From: Chondrosia reniformis
Lineage: Eukaryota > Porifera > Demospongiae > Chondrillida > Chondrillidae
Length of the DNA stretch: 64,000 nt
Assembly (NCBI GenBank): GCA_947172415.1
Contig: OX359192.1
Location: 3,412,501 to 3,476,500 of the forward strand
Reading direction: 5' to 3'
A program made the translations under genes and the position numbers. The notes below the pieces were generated by a model. That model was not told the DNA's origin. It did not search any database and saw only the letters and a list, made by a program, of their open reading frames with translations. Shown one piece after another: positions 1 through 11,049 of this stretch. Position 1 is the stretch's first letter. Each line of letters opens with the position of its first letter.

Positions 1-2486
1 TATTTACTAGTTGTAGGTACTAGTTGTATGTAGTAGTACAAGTTATATTTACTAGTTGTAGGTACTAGTTGCATGGACTTGTTGAATGTTATAGTTGTAT
101 GTACTAATTGTATGTACTAGTTGTATGTACTAGTTGTAAGAACTAGTTATACTAGTTGTAGGTAGTAGTTGTATTAACTACTTGTATGTAATAATACTGG
201 TGATATTTACTAGTTGGATATACTAGTTGTAAGTACCAGTTGTATGTACTAGTAGAAGTTATGTTTACTAGTTGTAGGTATTAGTAGCATTTACTAGTTG
301 TATGGAGTAGTTGTATGTTCTAATTGTATGAACTAGTTGTATGTACCACTTGTATGGACTAGTTATATACTAGGTGTATGTACTTGTTGTGTGTACTAGT
401 TGTATGTCCTAGTTGTATTTACTACTTGTAAGTCCTAAGTGAATGTACAACTTGTATGTACAAGTTGTACATACTAATAGTATGTACTAGTTGTATGAAC
501 TAGGTGTATGTACTAGTTATGTGTACTAGTTGTAGGCAATAGTACTAGTAATACTAGATAATAGGTAGGTATTAGTTGAATGTACAAGTACTAGTTATAT
601 TTAATATTTGTAGGTACTACTTATATGTACTAGTCGAATGTAATAGTTGCATGTACTAATTGTATATAATAGTTGTATGTACAATTTGTATGTACTAGTT
701 ATGTACTAGGTGTATGTAATAGTAGTATGTTCTAGTAGGATTAACTAGTGGAATGTACTAGTACTGGTAATATATTCTAACTGTAGGCACTAGTTGTGTG
801 TACTAGTTGAATGTAATAGTTGTATGAACTAGTTGTATGTAGTAGTACAAGTTATATTTACTACTTGTAGGTATTAGTTGTATGTCCTAGTGTATGTAGT
901 AGTTGTATGTTTAATTGTATGAACTAGTTTTATGTACTAATTGTATGTTCTAGTTATATACTAATGTATGTACTAGTTGTAATATGTACTAGTTGTACGT
1001 ACTAGCACTGGTTATATTTACTATTTGTAGGTATTAGTTGTATGTACTAGTTGTATGTAGCAGTTGTATGGTCTAATTGTATGAACTAGTTTTATGTACT
1101 AGTTGTATGTACTAGTTATATACTAGTTGTATGTACTAGTTGTGTGTACTAGTTGTATGTACTAATAGTATGTACTAGTTAATTACTAGTTATATGTATA
1201 GTTTTATGTACTATTTCTGTGTACTAGTTGTATGTACTGCTTGTATATACTACTTGTATGTACTAGTTGTATATACTAGTATATGTACTACTTGTAGATT
1301 GTACTACTAGTTAACCTAGGTACTAGGTAGGTGCTAGTTGTATCTACTAGCACTAGTTATGTTTACAAGTTGTACGTACTAGGTGCATGTACTTGTTGAA
1401 TGTTATAGTTGTATGCACTAATTGTATGTACTAGTTGTATGTACTAGTTGTGTGTAATTGTTGTAAGTACTAGTTCTATGTACAAGTACTAGCTGTATTA
1501 ACTTGTTGTAGGTACTAGTTTTATGTACCAGTTGTAATACTAGTTGTATGTTCTAGTTTTATGCACTATATAGTTGTATCTACTAGTTGTATTTACTAAT
1601 TGTATGTAGTCGTTTTATGTACTACTTGTAAGAAATAGTTGTATGTATATACTAGTTGTAAGTACTAATTTTATATCCTAGTTGTATGTACTAGTTTTAT
1701 GTACTGGTACTTGTTATATTTACTAGTTGTATGTACTAGTTGTATGTACTAGTACTAGTTATATTTACTAGTTGTAAGTATATACTAGTTGTACGTACTC
1801 AATTGTTTGTAGTAGTTGTATGCACTAATTGCATGGACTAGTTTTATGTACTAGTTGTGTGTAATTGTTGTATGTACTAGTTCTATGTACTGGTTGTATG
1901 TAAAAGTACTAGTTATATTAACTAGTTGTAGGTACTAGTTATATGTACTAGTTAAATGTAATAGTTGCCTGTACTAATTGTATATAATAGTTGTATGTAC
2001 CAGTTGTATGCACAAGTTATGCAGTAGTTGTGTGTACTAGTTGTATGTACTAGTAGGAATAACTAGAGGTATGTACTAGTACCAGTAATGTTTACTAACT
2101 GTAGGAACTAGTTGTATGTACAAGTTGTACATACTAGCACTGGTTATATTTACTAGTTGTATGTAATAGTTGAATGTAATAGTTGTATGAACTAGTTGTA
2201 TGTAGTAGTTGTATGTTCTAACTTAATGAACTAGTTTTATGTACTAGTTGTATGTACTAGTTATATACTAGTTGCATGTATTAGTTGTATGTACTAATTG
2301 CATGTACTAGTTGTGTGTACTAGTGGTATGTAATAACTGTATGTATTAGTTATGTACTAGTTGCAGGTACTTGTTCTAATAACTTGTTGTTTGTACTAGT
2401 ACTGGTAATATTTACTAGTTGTAGGTACTAGTTTTATGCACTAGTTGTATGTACTAGTACATGGTATATTTACTAATTATAGATAT
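1..2486 (+). repeat. 13-bp minisatellite array, plus orientation
   Basis: Diverged tandem array whose commonest unit is TACTAGTTGTATG (13 bp). Units vary at several positions and some are shortened or lengthened. Longer blocks recur: a segment reading roughly 'TCTAATTGTATGAACTAG' followed by a TTTTATG unit and a TTATATACTAG unit is seen near 905-970, 1070-1140 and 2215-2280, so there is higher-order repeat structure. No coding potential is supported. The array ends abruptly at 2487, at the outer edge of the large palindrome. Confidence 0.95.
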
Positions 2487-2736
2487 TAGTTCTAGCCTTT
2501 TCCTAGACTAAGCGCATAGTGTCTGAGAGTTTTAAAATTGGCCCTTTTTAACACTTTATATCTTCGATATTGGTTGTTCAATCTCGCTTAAATTTTTGAT
2601 TTCGCTGACATTTAAATAAGCGCTTCGATGTATACCAGTTTAAGTTAGCAAATTGTTTCTGTTAGAACGAAACTTGCTTTTAAAAGTGTTTATAAAAACA
2701 CGTAAAAGCACGCAGATCAGTCATATGGCACCTGTG
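2487..2736 (-). mobile_element. Fragment of TA-target TIR transposon (left-arm copy)
   Basis: Mirror of 16412-16661. It contains one terminal inverted repeat, ending ...GGCACCTGTG at 2736 next to TA, plus about 240 bp of subterminal sequence, and is then cut off at 2487. The cut lies at the word TAGTTCTAG, which occurs in both the transposon and the satellite. This is not a separate insertion: it was copied together with the palindrome arm. Confidence 0.9.
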
Positions 2737-2967
2737 TAGTTGTAGGTACTATATGTATGTACTAGTTGTTGGTTCTTGTACTAGTTATACTAGGTAAAAG
2801 GTAGGTTGTAGTTGTATGTACTAGATACTTGTTGCATGTACTAGTTGTATGTACTATTTATATATATACAAGTTATATGTACTAGTTATATTTACTAGTT
2901 TTATGTACTAGTTGTATTTACTAGAAGTAAGTACTAGTTATATGTACAACTTGTATGTACTACTTGT
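2737..2967 (+). repeat. 13-bp minisatellite, plus orientation
   Basis: Short satellite segment between the transposon fragment and the 178-bp insert. It includes a copy of the recurrent GGTTCTTGTACTAGTTATAC / CTAGG..AAGGTAGG motif that marks higher-order repeats throughout the window. It mirrors 16181-16411. Confidence 0.9.
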
Positions 2968-3145
2968 TTTGCGCACGGCCATTTTTTGTTCTCCCTCACT
3001 GTTTTTAAACGTTCTCATAATAGGACGGCCTTAAGCACTCTTAGTTAGAAAGCTGCATGCTAGCTTCGTGGCTTCGTCAAAAACCTCCTTGGCCATTTTC
3101 ACGGTTTCCGCCATTTCCGCCGTTTCCACTGCCCCTGTTGTGTTT
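2968..3145. other. Non-satellite insert, left-arm copy
   Basis: About 178 bp of normal-complexity DNA, from GCGCACGGCCATTTTTTG to CCCCTGTTGTG, with a run of GCCATTTCCGCCGTTTCC-like direct repeats (CGGTTTCCGCCATTTCCGCC) near 3103-3125. I see no TIRs, no poly(A) tail and no ORF. It mirrors 16003-16180, so it was in place before the inverted duplication. It could be a small non-autonomous element or a fragment of one. Confidence 0.75.
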
Positions 3146-5155
3146 AATTGTTAAATGTACTAATTGTGTGTACCATTTATAATTACTAGGTATATGTGTA
3201 GGAAATGGTTATATGAAGCAGAGGTATTTACAAGTTACATGTCCTCGTTTTTTGTACCAGTTGTATGTACTAGTTGAATGTACTAGATGTATGTTCTACT
3301 TGTGTGTACTAGTTGTGTGCACTATTTGGATGTACTAGTTGTACTTACTAGTTCCTTTTACTAGTTGTCTGCACAAGTTTTATGTACTAGTACTAGTTGT
3401 ACTTACTAGTTCCTTGTACTAGTTGTCTGCACAAGTTTTATGTACTAGTACTAGTTGTATTTACTAGTTTTATGTACTAGTTGTACGTACTAGTTTTACG
3501 TATACGCTAGTTGTATGTAGTAGCTATGTACTAGTTGTATATACAAGTTTTAGGTTCTAGTATTATCTACTCATTCTATGAATTAATTTTATGTATTAAT
3601 CGTATGTACTATTTGTATGTACAATGTGTATGTACTATTTATTATAACTAGGTATATGTGTCTTTACTAGTTATATGTAGTAGGTGTATGTACTAGTTAT
3701 ATGTCCTATCTATTTGCCGAAGTTGTATGTATTAGTTGAATGTACTAGTTAAAAGTACTAATTGTATATAATAGTTGTGTGCACTATTTGGTGTGTACTA
3801 GTTGTATGAACTAGTTGCATGTACTAGTTGTTTGTACCACTTATATTTACTAGTTGTATGCAATAGTTTTATGTACTAGCACTAGTTATATTTACTAATT
3901 GTAGGTACTAGTTGTATGTACTAATTGTTTGTACTAGTTGTATGTACTAGCTGTATGTATATACTAGTTATAAATGTTAGCTATGTACAAGTTGTATATA
4001 CAAGTTGTATGTTCTAGTATTATGTACTCGTTCTATAAACTAGTAGTACGTACTAGTTTTTAGTTGTATGTACTAGTTGTATGTACTATGTGTATGTACT
4101 AGTTGTTGAATCTTGTACTAGATATACTAGGTACTAGGTAGGTTGTAGTTGTATATACTAGATACTAGTTGCATGTTCTAGTTGTATGTACTAGTTTTAT
4201 GAACTAGTTGTATGTTCTAGTTATATGTACTAGTTGTATGTACTGGTTGTAGGTTCTAGTCCTAGTTATACTAGGTACTAGGTAGGTCCTAGTCGCATGT
4301 ACTAGACACAAGTTGTATGTACTATTTGTATGTACTAGTTGTGTGTACTAGGTTTATGTACTAGGTGTGTGTAGTAGTTGTACGTACTACATGTACTTAC
4401 TATGTGTATGTACTAGTTGTATGCATTAGTTATATGTACGAGTTGTAAGTACCACTTGTATGCACTAGTTGTATATATGTTCTGGCTGTATGTCATAGTT
4501 ATAGGTTCTTTATAGTAGTAGTTATAGTGGGTACTAGGTTATTACAAGTTGTATGTACTATCTTTTTGTACTATTTGTATGTACTAATTATATGTACTAG
4601 TCGTATGTACTAGATATGTACCATTGTATGAAATAGTTGTATTTAGTAGTTGTAAGTACTATTTATATGTACTAGTTATATGTGTATGTACTAGTTTTAT
4701 GTAGTAGGTGTATGTATTACTTGTAATTAATAGTTGTATGTACTAGTTGTAAATACTAGATGTATTTACTAGTTATATGTACACATTACCAGCTGAATGT
4801 GACAGTTGTACGTTTTAGTTGTATGGACTAATACTAGTTTTATTTACTAGTCATAGATACTAGTTGTTTGTAGTATTTGTATGTACTGGTACAAGGTATA
4901 TTTAGTATTTGTAGGTACAATATGTATGTACTAGTTGTATGTACTAGATTTATGTTCTAGTTGTATGTATTAGTTGTATGTATTAGTTGTATGTATTAGT
5001 TTTTTGTACTCGTAAATTGTTGTTTGTACTAATTGTATGTACTACATTTCTGTACTCATAACTAGTTGTGTGTAGTAACTGTATGTACTAGTTTATGTTT
5101 TAGTTGTATGTACTAGTTGTGTGTACTGGTTGCATGCACTAGTTATATGTACTTC
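3146..5155 (+). repeat. 13-bp minisatellite array, plus orientation
   Basis: Satellite of the left arm. It contains a local tandem duplication near 3349-3465 (a unit with TTGTCTGCACAAGTTTTATG occurs twice, and the mirror duplication is at 15685-15800). The junction where the left arm lacks 2.94 kb relative to the right arm lies near 4205-4217, inside ordinary 13-bp units. No genes are seen. Confidence 0.95.
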
Positions 5156-5269
5156 ACATTGTATAGATAAATAATTCGATACATACTAAACAGATTAAAT
5201 AACAATGCATATAAGAAAAAAAGTTTTTATGTATAGTCATTAAAAGCCATGCAAGCATAGTTAAAATAG

Positions 5270-6739
5270 TTAGATTGAAGGCTGGATACATGACCTGCAG
5301 TCATTATTGGCAAGTGTAAATGAATCAAATCTGACGGGTCTCCCTTGACGAGATCTGTATCCTCTGATTGCATTGATCGAGGATTTGAGGAGGGCAAAGT
5401 TGATCTTGATGCGAATCCATAAAATCACCTGACCATATGGTTCGCCTCGCTTCGCTGAGATCAGGTCAGCCAGATGCTTGTATGCCACTGCTGTAGACTT
5501 GCTCATCCCTCCAAAGATCGAGAAGACAAGGGGAGTGAAGGAGCTCATCTCTACCTCTCTGATGCGTTCTTCATATTGCCTACGCTTTCCCCGCTCTTGC
5601 AATTGGTATACTGCTTCCAGGGAGGATTTGCGATAGCTTTGGGCAGTTGGATTACAGATCCTTACGCCAAAATATGCCCTCTGACTATCGTTGCCCCAGA
5701 AGCCCTGGGCACAGATGTCTGATCTCGCATTGTCCTCAGTGATTGCACTTGCGTAGGAGAACCTCTCGCCACTCAGGGGTGGCAATGGCGGTTCAATAGC
5801 AACTCCCTCACACACTTCTGTCATAAGATTGGCTGTTATGTCACGAATGAGGTTGTGGAGCTTACTTGGGAATCCTCCCCTTGGACAGTCCATGGTGTGT
5901 GAGACACTAAAGCCCTGCCCGCAAGCACATTGTGAGGGCAATCTAGGGGGTGTCCATTGGTATCGAATGCACAGTGCATCCCTGAAATCGCCTTTGTGCA
6001 GAGCAAAGTCATAGTCTGCCCTTGGAATTACTGTTAGCCATGCTGATGCTCCCTTCTCCTGTACCATGTCCACGTTTTGCTTCATCTCCTGGGGTATCTT
6101 CAATCTAACATCCGCAACTTCTTGCTCACGTCTCACTTTTCTTTGCTGTCTTAGTTTGTTCTTAGCTTCTTTCTGCTCAGCTTCAACCCGTGCATCATAA
6201 TTCGACTCTTTGTTGATGATGGCTGCAACCAAGGGTTGAGTAACAGTTGTTGAGGCATCACACTCATCCCTTGATTTACGAGTGGGAATGGAGATGTCAA
6301 GTCCTCCCAATCTTGCAGGTAGGGCCAATAGCTCTCTGACTTCATCTGTGACATCTCTTCCTATTAATGCTGGCAGGAAATCTCCCACAATTGTTTCCTC
6401 AAGGGGATGCAGCAAATCTTCCAGGTCAGGTGTTGTTCTCATTAGATAGGACCATTGATTGCGGATCCCATGAACAAACGCTGCATACGCAGCATGGGGC
6501 TGAATGTTGGCCATATCTGATAGCTTCTTCATGGTTCCTGACCACTTCCTCACCTCCCTTCTTAGCATGTCCTGAACTGAAGCCTCAGTACCCAAAGCTG
6601 ACCCAAGATATCTGTTCGCATCAGTTGTCACTTTTACTCCACTGTTCCTAAACAGGGCTCGTGCTTCTTCCAATTTCTCCTTCTTCACAATAATCACAGT
6701 CTTTGAGGGATTGGCATAGTAACCATACGATGGTCCCAA
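5270..6739 (-). pseudogene. LINE RT C-terminal half (thumb, zinc finger, endonuclease-like), left copy
   Basis: A 489-codon open stretch, the continuation of the reverse transcriptase after the palm. It has a CACG...H...C zinc-knuckle-like motif and a downstream ARSDI...FGVRIC block resembling the restriction-like endonuclease of R2-group LINEs. It differs from the right copy (9466-10935) at about seven residues, for example INKES against INKKS, and CGQG against CGQD in the finger region. It is the second half of a broken gene. Confidence 0.8.
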
Positions 6740-6808
6740 TTCAATTATTTTATCCCACCATGATCGAAGATTATTCAGGGATCCAGTTGCGGAAGCATCA
6801 TCAGCAAA

Positions 6809-7606
6809 TCATATCTGGTGTTGTTCATCACAGTCCACCTGCAATCTCCATATCAGGGGCATGATCCCAACGGCATAGATGGCCATAGCCAAAAGGTCCC
6901 CCTGTGTAACACCCTCTTGTGAGAGAAGTATCTCACCATCGATGAACAACTTGGACTCTTCCCGATATAGGTTGGTTGCAACTATTGCCAAGGTAGGGCA
7001 GATACTTTGGAAGTTTCTCAGAGCGACTTGTAGGTTCAGACGGTTAAACGCATTGCTTGCATCAACAAGTAAGGCTGCATCAGTTGATTCATCTTGAAAG
7101 AGGGTACGAATGGCATGGACAGCGGCTTCAGCACCCGCTTCTTGACCTGCGCATAGCTGTAGATTTCCTGTGACCCTCAAGACATCTGGCTTTATCACCT
7201 TGAGTATGGCCTTCCCAATTATTCTGCGTGCTGCTTTGCCAACTCCAATTGGCCGGACGCCAGCATTCTTATTCAAGGCAATAAGGCGGCAAGCTGTATA
7301 GGCTGCTAGTCCATTCGGGTCAACATTTGAGGTTGCAATCTTTCTTGCCACACAAGCCTGTGCACTGTATAGGTCATCAGAAGCCACACCAAAGGAAGTA
7401 GCAAACCGCTTCCAAGCCTGGGCATCTGCACCAGAAGGACCAGCAGCACCATTTGCACGAAGCGCAGCCTGCTTTATGGACAAAGAATCAATGGAGTCAA
7501 AAATCACTGGGTGGACCTCAGTGTAGTCCATGTCTTCATGTGCTCTTATTACACTTTGGTGAGCTGGCTCCCCATTGGGATGTTTTTCACGCAGAATGTC
7601 TCTCAC
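6809..7606 (-). pseudogene. LINE RT palm segment, left copy
   Basis: A 265-codon open segment with translation identical to 8599-9396. It carries RT motif A (LLVDASNAFNRL) and motif B (EGVTQGDLLAMAIY). It ends in TGA directly before the FADDAS active-site box, so the catalytic motif is cut off from the upstream palm. Confidence 0.85.
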
Positions 7607-7983
7607 TGATCGTACACATCCTCCCTCATTTTACTTGGTCATCCAGGGACAAAACACCCGCACCATTAGCCTGTTTATTCAGCAGTCGGACTGCATCTCT
7701 CACTTTGCAACGGAACATTAGACTGGTGAAAACTTTTTCAAGTTTTTCATCATCTGCTTGCCTTCTCTGTGGTAGTCGTTACTGGATGGTGCACCCCTCT
7801 CGAAGGAGAACTATTATCTCACCGTTCTTCCATTTCTGCAGCCTACGATGAATGGCCTTCACGTGATCAGCTGATCTTGATCTGGGGTGAGGCTTCTGTA
7901 GGATAAGGCTGGGTAGGATCATGGTACACTTCAGCGCAATCCTCTCAAGGGGAGAGCTTTCACCATAAAATCGAAACATCTTT

Positions 7984-8221
7984 CAGTAACAAATGATGAT
8001 GGTGAACCGATTCGAGACGAAGCCTACAGAAAGAAAACTGTGCAGGCACTGCCAAGCTTTGTGAAGATGTCCAGTAGTGACTTCAAGTGGGGAGCAGTTG
8101 AGGATACAGCGGCTTTTGTTGCCAACATTGATGAAGCCTATGAAGAAGTTGTGCACTGGAGACAGAACCTGTTTATGCTACCAAGTGGCAGGGAGGGACA
8201 GGCATTTACATGCGAATTGGC
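7984..8221 (+). other. Palindrome spacer (238 bp), LINE-derived
   Basis: This is the only unpaired part between the two arms. It is not foreign DNA: it reads in frame as the upstream continuation of the right-arm LINE ORF (GEPIRDEAYRKKTVQALPSF and onward). The left arm therefore begins inside the gene at a point 238 bp downstream of where the right-hand copy begins. Such an asymmetric centre is expected if replication or repair folded back on itself, rather than if two separate elements inserted head to head. Confidence 0.9.
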
Positions 8222-9465
8222 AAAGATGTTTCGATTTTATAGTGAAAGCTCTCCCCTTGAGAGGATTGCGCTGAAGTGTGCCATGATCCTACCCAGCCTT
8301 ATCCTACAGAAGCCTCACCCCAGATCAAGATCAGCTGATCACGTGAAGGCCATTCATCGTAGGCTGCAGAAATGGAAGAACGGTGAGATAATAGTTCTCC
8401 TTCGAGAGGGGTGCACCATCCAGTAACGACTACCACAGAGAAGGCAAGCAGATGATGAAAAACTTGAAAAAGTTTTCACCAGTCTAATGTTCCGTGGCAA
8501 AGTGAGAGATGCAGTCCGACTGCTGAATAAACAGGCTAATGGTGCGGGTGTTTTGTCCCTGGATGACCAAGTAAAATGAGGGAGGATGTGTACGATCAGT
8601 GAGAGACATTCTGCGTGAAAAACATCCCAATGGGGAGCCAGCTCACCAAAGTGTAATAAGAGCACATGAAGACATGGACTACACTGAGGTCCACCCAGTG
8701 ATTTTTGACTCCATTGATTCTTTGTCCATAAAGCAGGCTGCGCTTCGTGCAAATGGTGCTGCTGGTCCTTCTGGTGCAGATGCCCAGGCTTGGAAGCGGT
8801 TTGCTACTTCCTTTGGTGTGGCTTCTGATGACCTATACAGTGCACAGGCTTGTGTGGCAAGAAAGATTGCAACCTCAAATGTTGACCCGAATGGACTAGC
8901 AGCCTATACAGCTTGCCGCCTTATTGCCTTGAATAAGAATGCTGGCGTCCGGCCAATTGGAGTTGGCAAAGCAGCACGCAGAATAATTGGGAAGGCCATA
9001 CTCAAGGTGATAAAGCCAGATGTCTTGAGGGTCACAGGAAATCTACAGCTATGCGCAGGTCAAGAAGCGGGTGCTGAAGCCGCTGTCCATGCCATTCGTA
9101 CCCTCTTTCAAGATGAATCAACTGATGCAGCCTTACTTGTTGATGCAAGCAATGCGTTTAACCGTCTGAACCTACAAGTCGCTCTGAGAAACTTCCAAAG
9201 TATCTGCCCTACCTTGGCAATAGTTGCAACCAACCTATATCGGGAAGAGTCCAAGTTGTTCATCGATGGTGAGATACTTCTCTCACAAGAGGGTGTTACA
9301 CAGGGGGACCTTTTGGCTATGGCCATCTATGCCGTTGGGATCATGCCCCTGATATGGAGATTGCAGGTGGACTGTGATGAACAACACCAGATATGATTTG
9401 CTGATGATGCTTCCGCAACTGGATCCCTGAATAATCTTCGATCATGGTGGGATAAAATAATTGAA
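8001..9465 (+). pseudogene. LINE reverse transcriptase, N-terminal part and palm (broken)
   Basis: The open reading runs from the 5' truncation to a TAA at 8424-8426. It continues in the same frame (RLPQRRQADDEK...) to about 8577, where one base of frame is lost. The main palm segment then runs 8599-9396 with fingers motif GPSGADAQAWKRF, CRLIALNKNAGVRPIGVGKA, motif A LLVDASNAFNRL, motif B EGVTQGDLLAMAIY, and motif C FADDAS (about 9397-9414). A TGA at 9394-9396, probably once TGG (Trp), lies immediately before motif C. These are three coding breaks, all also present in the left arm. The enzyme would have copied the element's RNA at a nicked target site. Confidence 0.85.
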
Positions 9466-10935
9466 TTGGGACCATCGTATGGTTACTATGCCAATCCCTC
9501 AAAGACTGTGATTATTGTGAAGAAGGAGAAATTGGAAGAAGCACGAGCCCTGTTTAGGAACAGTGGAGTAAAAGTGACAACTGATGCGAACAGATATCTT
9601 GGGTCAGCTTTGGGTACTGAGGCTTCAGTTCAGGACATGCTAAGAAGGGAGGTGAGGAAGTGGTCAGGAACCATGAAGAAGCTATCAGATATGGCCAACA
9701 TTCAGCCCCATGCTGCGTATGCAGCGTTTGTTCATGGGATCCGCAATCAATGGTCCTATCTAATGAGAACAACACCTGACCTGGAAGATTTGCTGCATCC
9801 CCTTGAGGAAACAATTGTGGGAGATTTCCTGCCAGCATTAATAGGAAGAGATGTCACAGATGAAGTCAGAGAGCTATTGGCCCTACCTGCAAGATTGGGA
9901 GGACTTGACATCTCCATTCCCACTCGTAAATCAAGGGATGAGTGTGATGCCTCAACAACTGTTACTCAACCCTTGGTTGCAGCCAAAATCAACAAAAAGT
10001 CGAATTATGATGCACGGGTTGAAGCTGAGCAGAAAGAAGCTAAGAACAAACTAAGACAGCAAAGAAAAGTGAGACGTGAGCAAGAAGTTGCGGATGTTAG
10101 ATTGAAGATACCCCAGGAGATGAAGCGAAACGTGGACATGGTACAGGAGAAGGGAGCATCAGCATGGCTAACAGCAATTCCAAGGGCAGACTATGACTTT
10201 GCTCTGCACAAAGGCGATTTCAGGGATGCACTGTGCATTCGATACCAATGGACACCCCCTAGATTGCCCTCACAATGTGCTTGCGGGCAGGACTTTAGTG
10301 TCTCACACACCATGGACTGTCCAAGGGGAGGATTCCCAAGTAAGCTCCACAACCTCATTCGTGACATAACAGCCAATCTTATGACAGAAGTGTGTGAGGG
10401 AGTTGCTATTGAACCGCCATTGCCACCCCTGAGTGGCAAGAGGTTCTCCTACGCAAGTGCAATCACTGAGGACAATGCGAGATCAGACATCTGTGCCCAG
10501 GGCTTCTGGGGCAACGATAGTCAGAGGGCATATTTTGGCGTAAGGATCTGTAATCCAACTGCCCAAAGCTATCGCAAATCCTCCCTGGAAGCAGTATACC
10601 AATTGCAAGAGCGGGGAAAGCGTAGGCAATATGAAGAACGCATCAGAGAGGTAGAGATGAGCTCCTTCACTCCCCTTGTCTTCTCGATCTTTGGAGGGAT
10701 GAGCAAGTCTACAGCAGTGGCATACAAGCATCTGGCTGACCTGATCTCAGCGAAGCGAGGCGAACCATATGGTCAGGTGATTTTATGGATTCGCATTAAG
10801 ATCAACTTTGCCCTCCTCAAATCCTCGATCAATGCAATCAGAGGATACAGATCTCGTCAAGGGAGACCCGTCAGATTTGATTCATTTACACCTGCCAATA
10901 ATGACTGCAGGTCATGTATCCAGCCTTCAATCTAA
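9466..10935 (+). pseudogene. LINE RT C-terminal half (thumb, zinc finger, endonuclease-like), right copy
   Basis: A 489-codon open segment in the same frame as FADDAS upstream, so only the TGA separates them. The first 180 residues look like the RT thumb region (YLGSALGT, QPHAAYAAFVHG, LLALPARLGGL). A lysine/arginine-rich helix (KEAKNKLRQQRKVRREQE) follows. A CX1CX7HX3C finger (CACGQDFSVSHTMDC) lies near residues 270-285, and an ARSDICAQGFW...YFGVRI block near 335-365 matches the position of the PD-(D/E)XK-type nuclease of R2-group LINEs. From memory, relatives have an acidic residue where this copy has the G of FGVRI; if so, the nuclease is also damaged. Confidence 0.8.
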
Positions 10936-11049
10936 CTATTGTAACTATGCTTGCATGGCTTTTATTGACTATACATAAAAACTTTTTTTTCTTATATGCA
11001 TTGTTATTTAATCTGTTTAGTATGTATCGAATTATTTATCTATACAATG

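Larger units (their letters stand above)
2487..7983 (-). repeat. Left arm of large inverted repeat (palindrome)
   Basis: This stretch is the reverse complement of 8222-16661. Matched positions sum to 16205 in the inner part (for example 5270 with 10935, 7606 with 8599) and to 19148 in the outer part (2736 with 16412, 2971 with 16177). The change in sum comes from about 2.94 kb of satellite present only in the right arm, with the left-arm junction near 4205-4217. From outside in, the arm holds a transposon fragment, satellite, a 178-bp insert, satellite, and an inverted LINE copy. Confidence 0.95.
5156..7983 (-). mobile_element. 5'-truncated RLE-type LINE, left-arm copy
   Basis: Inverted copy of the LINE at 7984-11049, lacking the 238 bp held by the spacer. 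It contains the same three coding breaks as the right copy: an in-frame TAA at 7779-7781, a one-base frame change near 7605-7632, and an in-frame TGA at 6809-6811 just before the FADD catalytic box. Because both arms share all three, the element was already dead when the palindrome formed. The 3' untranslated tail (5156-5269) has no poly(A) run. Confidence 0.85.
7984..11049 (+). mobile_element. 5'-truncated RLE-type LINE, right copy
   Basis: Non-LTR retrotransposon remnant about 3.07 kb long. The coding region runs from the truncated 5' end at the palindrome centre to a stop at 10933-10935. It is followed by a 3' UTR of about 110 bp with an A7-T8 stretch near 10976-10992 and no poly(A) tail, after which minus-oriented satellite resumes near 11050. 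The order RT, zinc finger, then endonuclease-like block fits LINEs with a C-terminal restriction-like endonuclease. I cannot assign the clade from memory, and a distinct RT lineage is possible. The element's true 5' end lies in neither arm. Confidence 0.8.

Noticed and set aside
1-2486. CRISPR-like or telomeric array
   Set aside because: There are no unique spacers between constant repeats, and the 13-bp AT-rich unit is unlike TTAGGG-type telomere repeats. It is a eukaryotic minisatellite.
9394-9396. TGA before FADD as evidence for a code in which TGA means Trp
   Set aside because: The other genes here use TGA or TAA as ordinary stops, and the same LINE has a TAA and a frameshift, so it is simply broken.
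5474-10731. Several 60-130 codon open frames antisense to the LINE arms
   Set aside because: They are mirror shadows of the reverse transcriptase frames and show no independent start context or domain.
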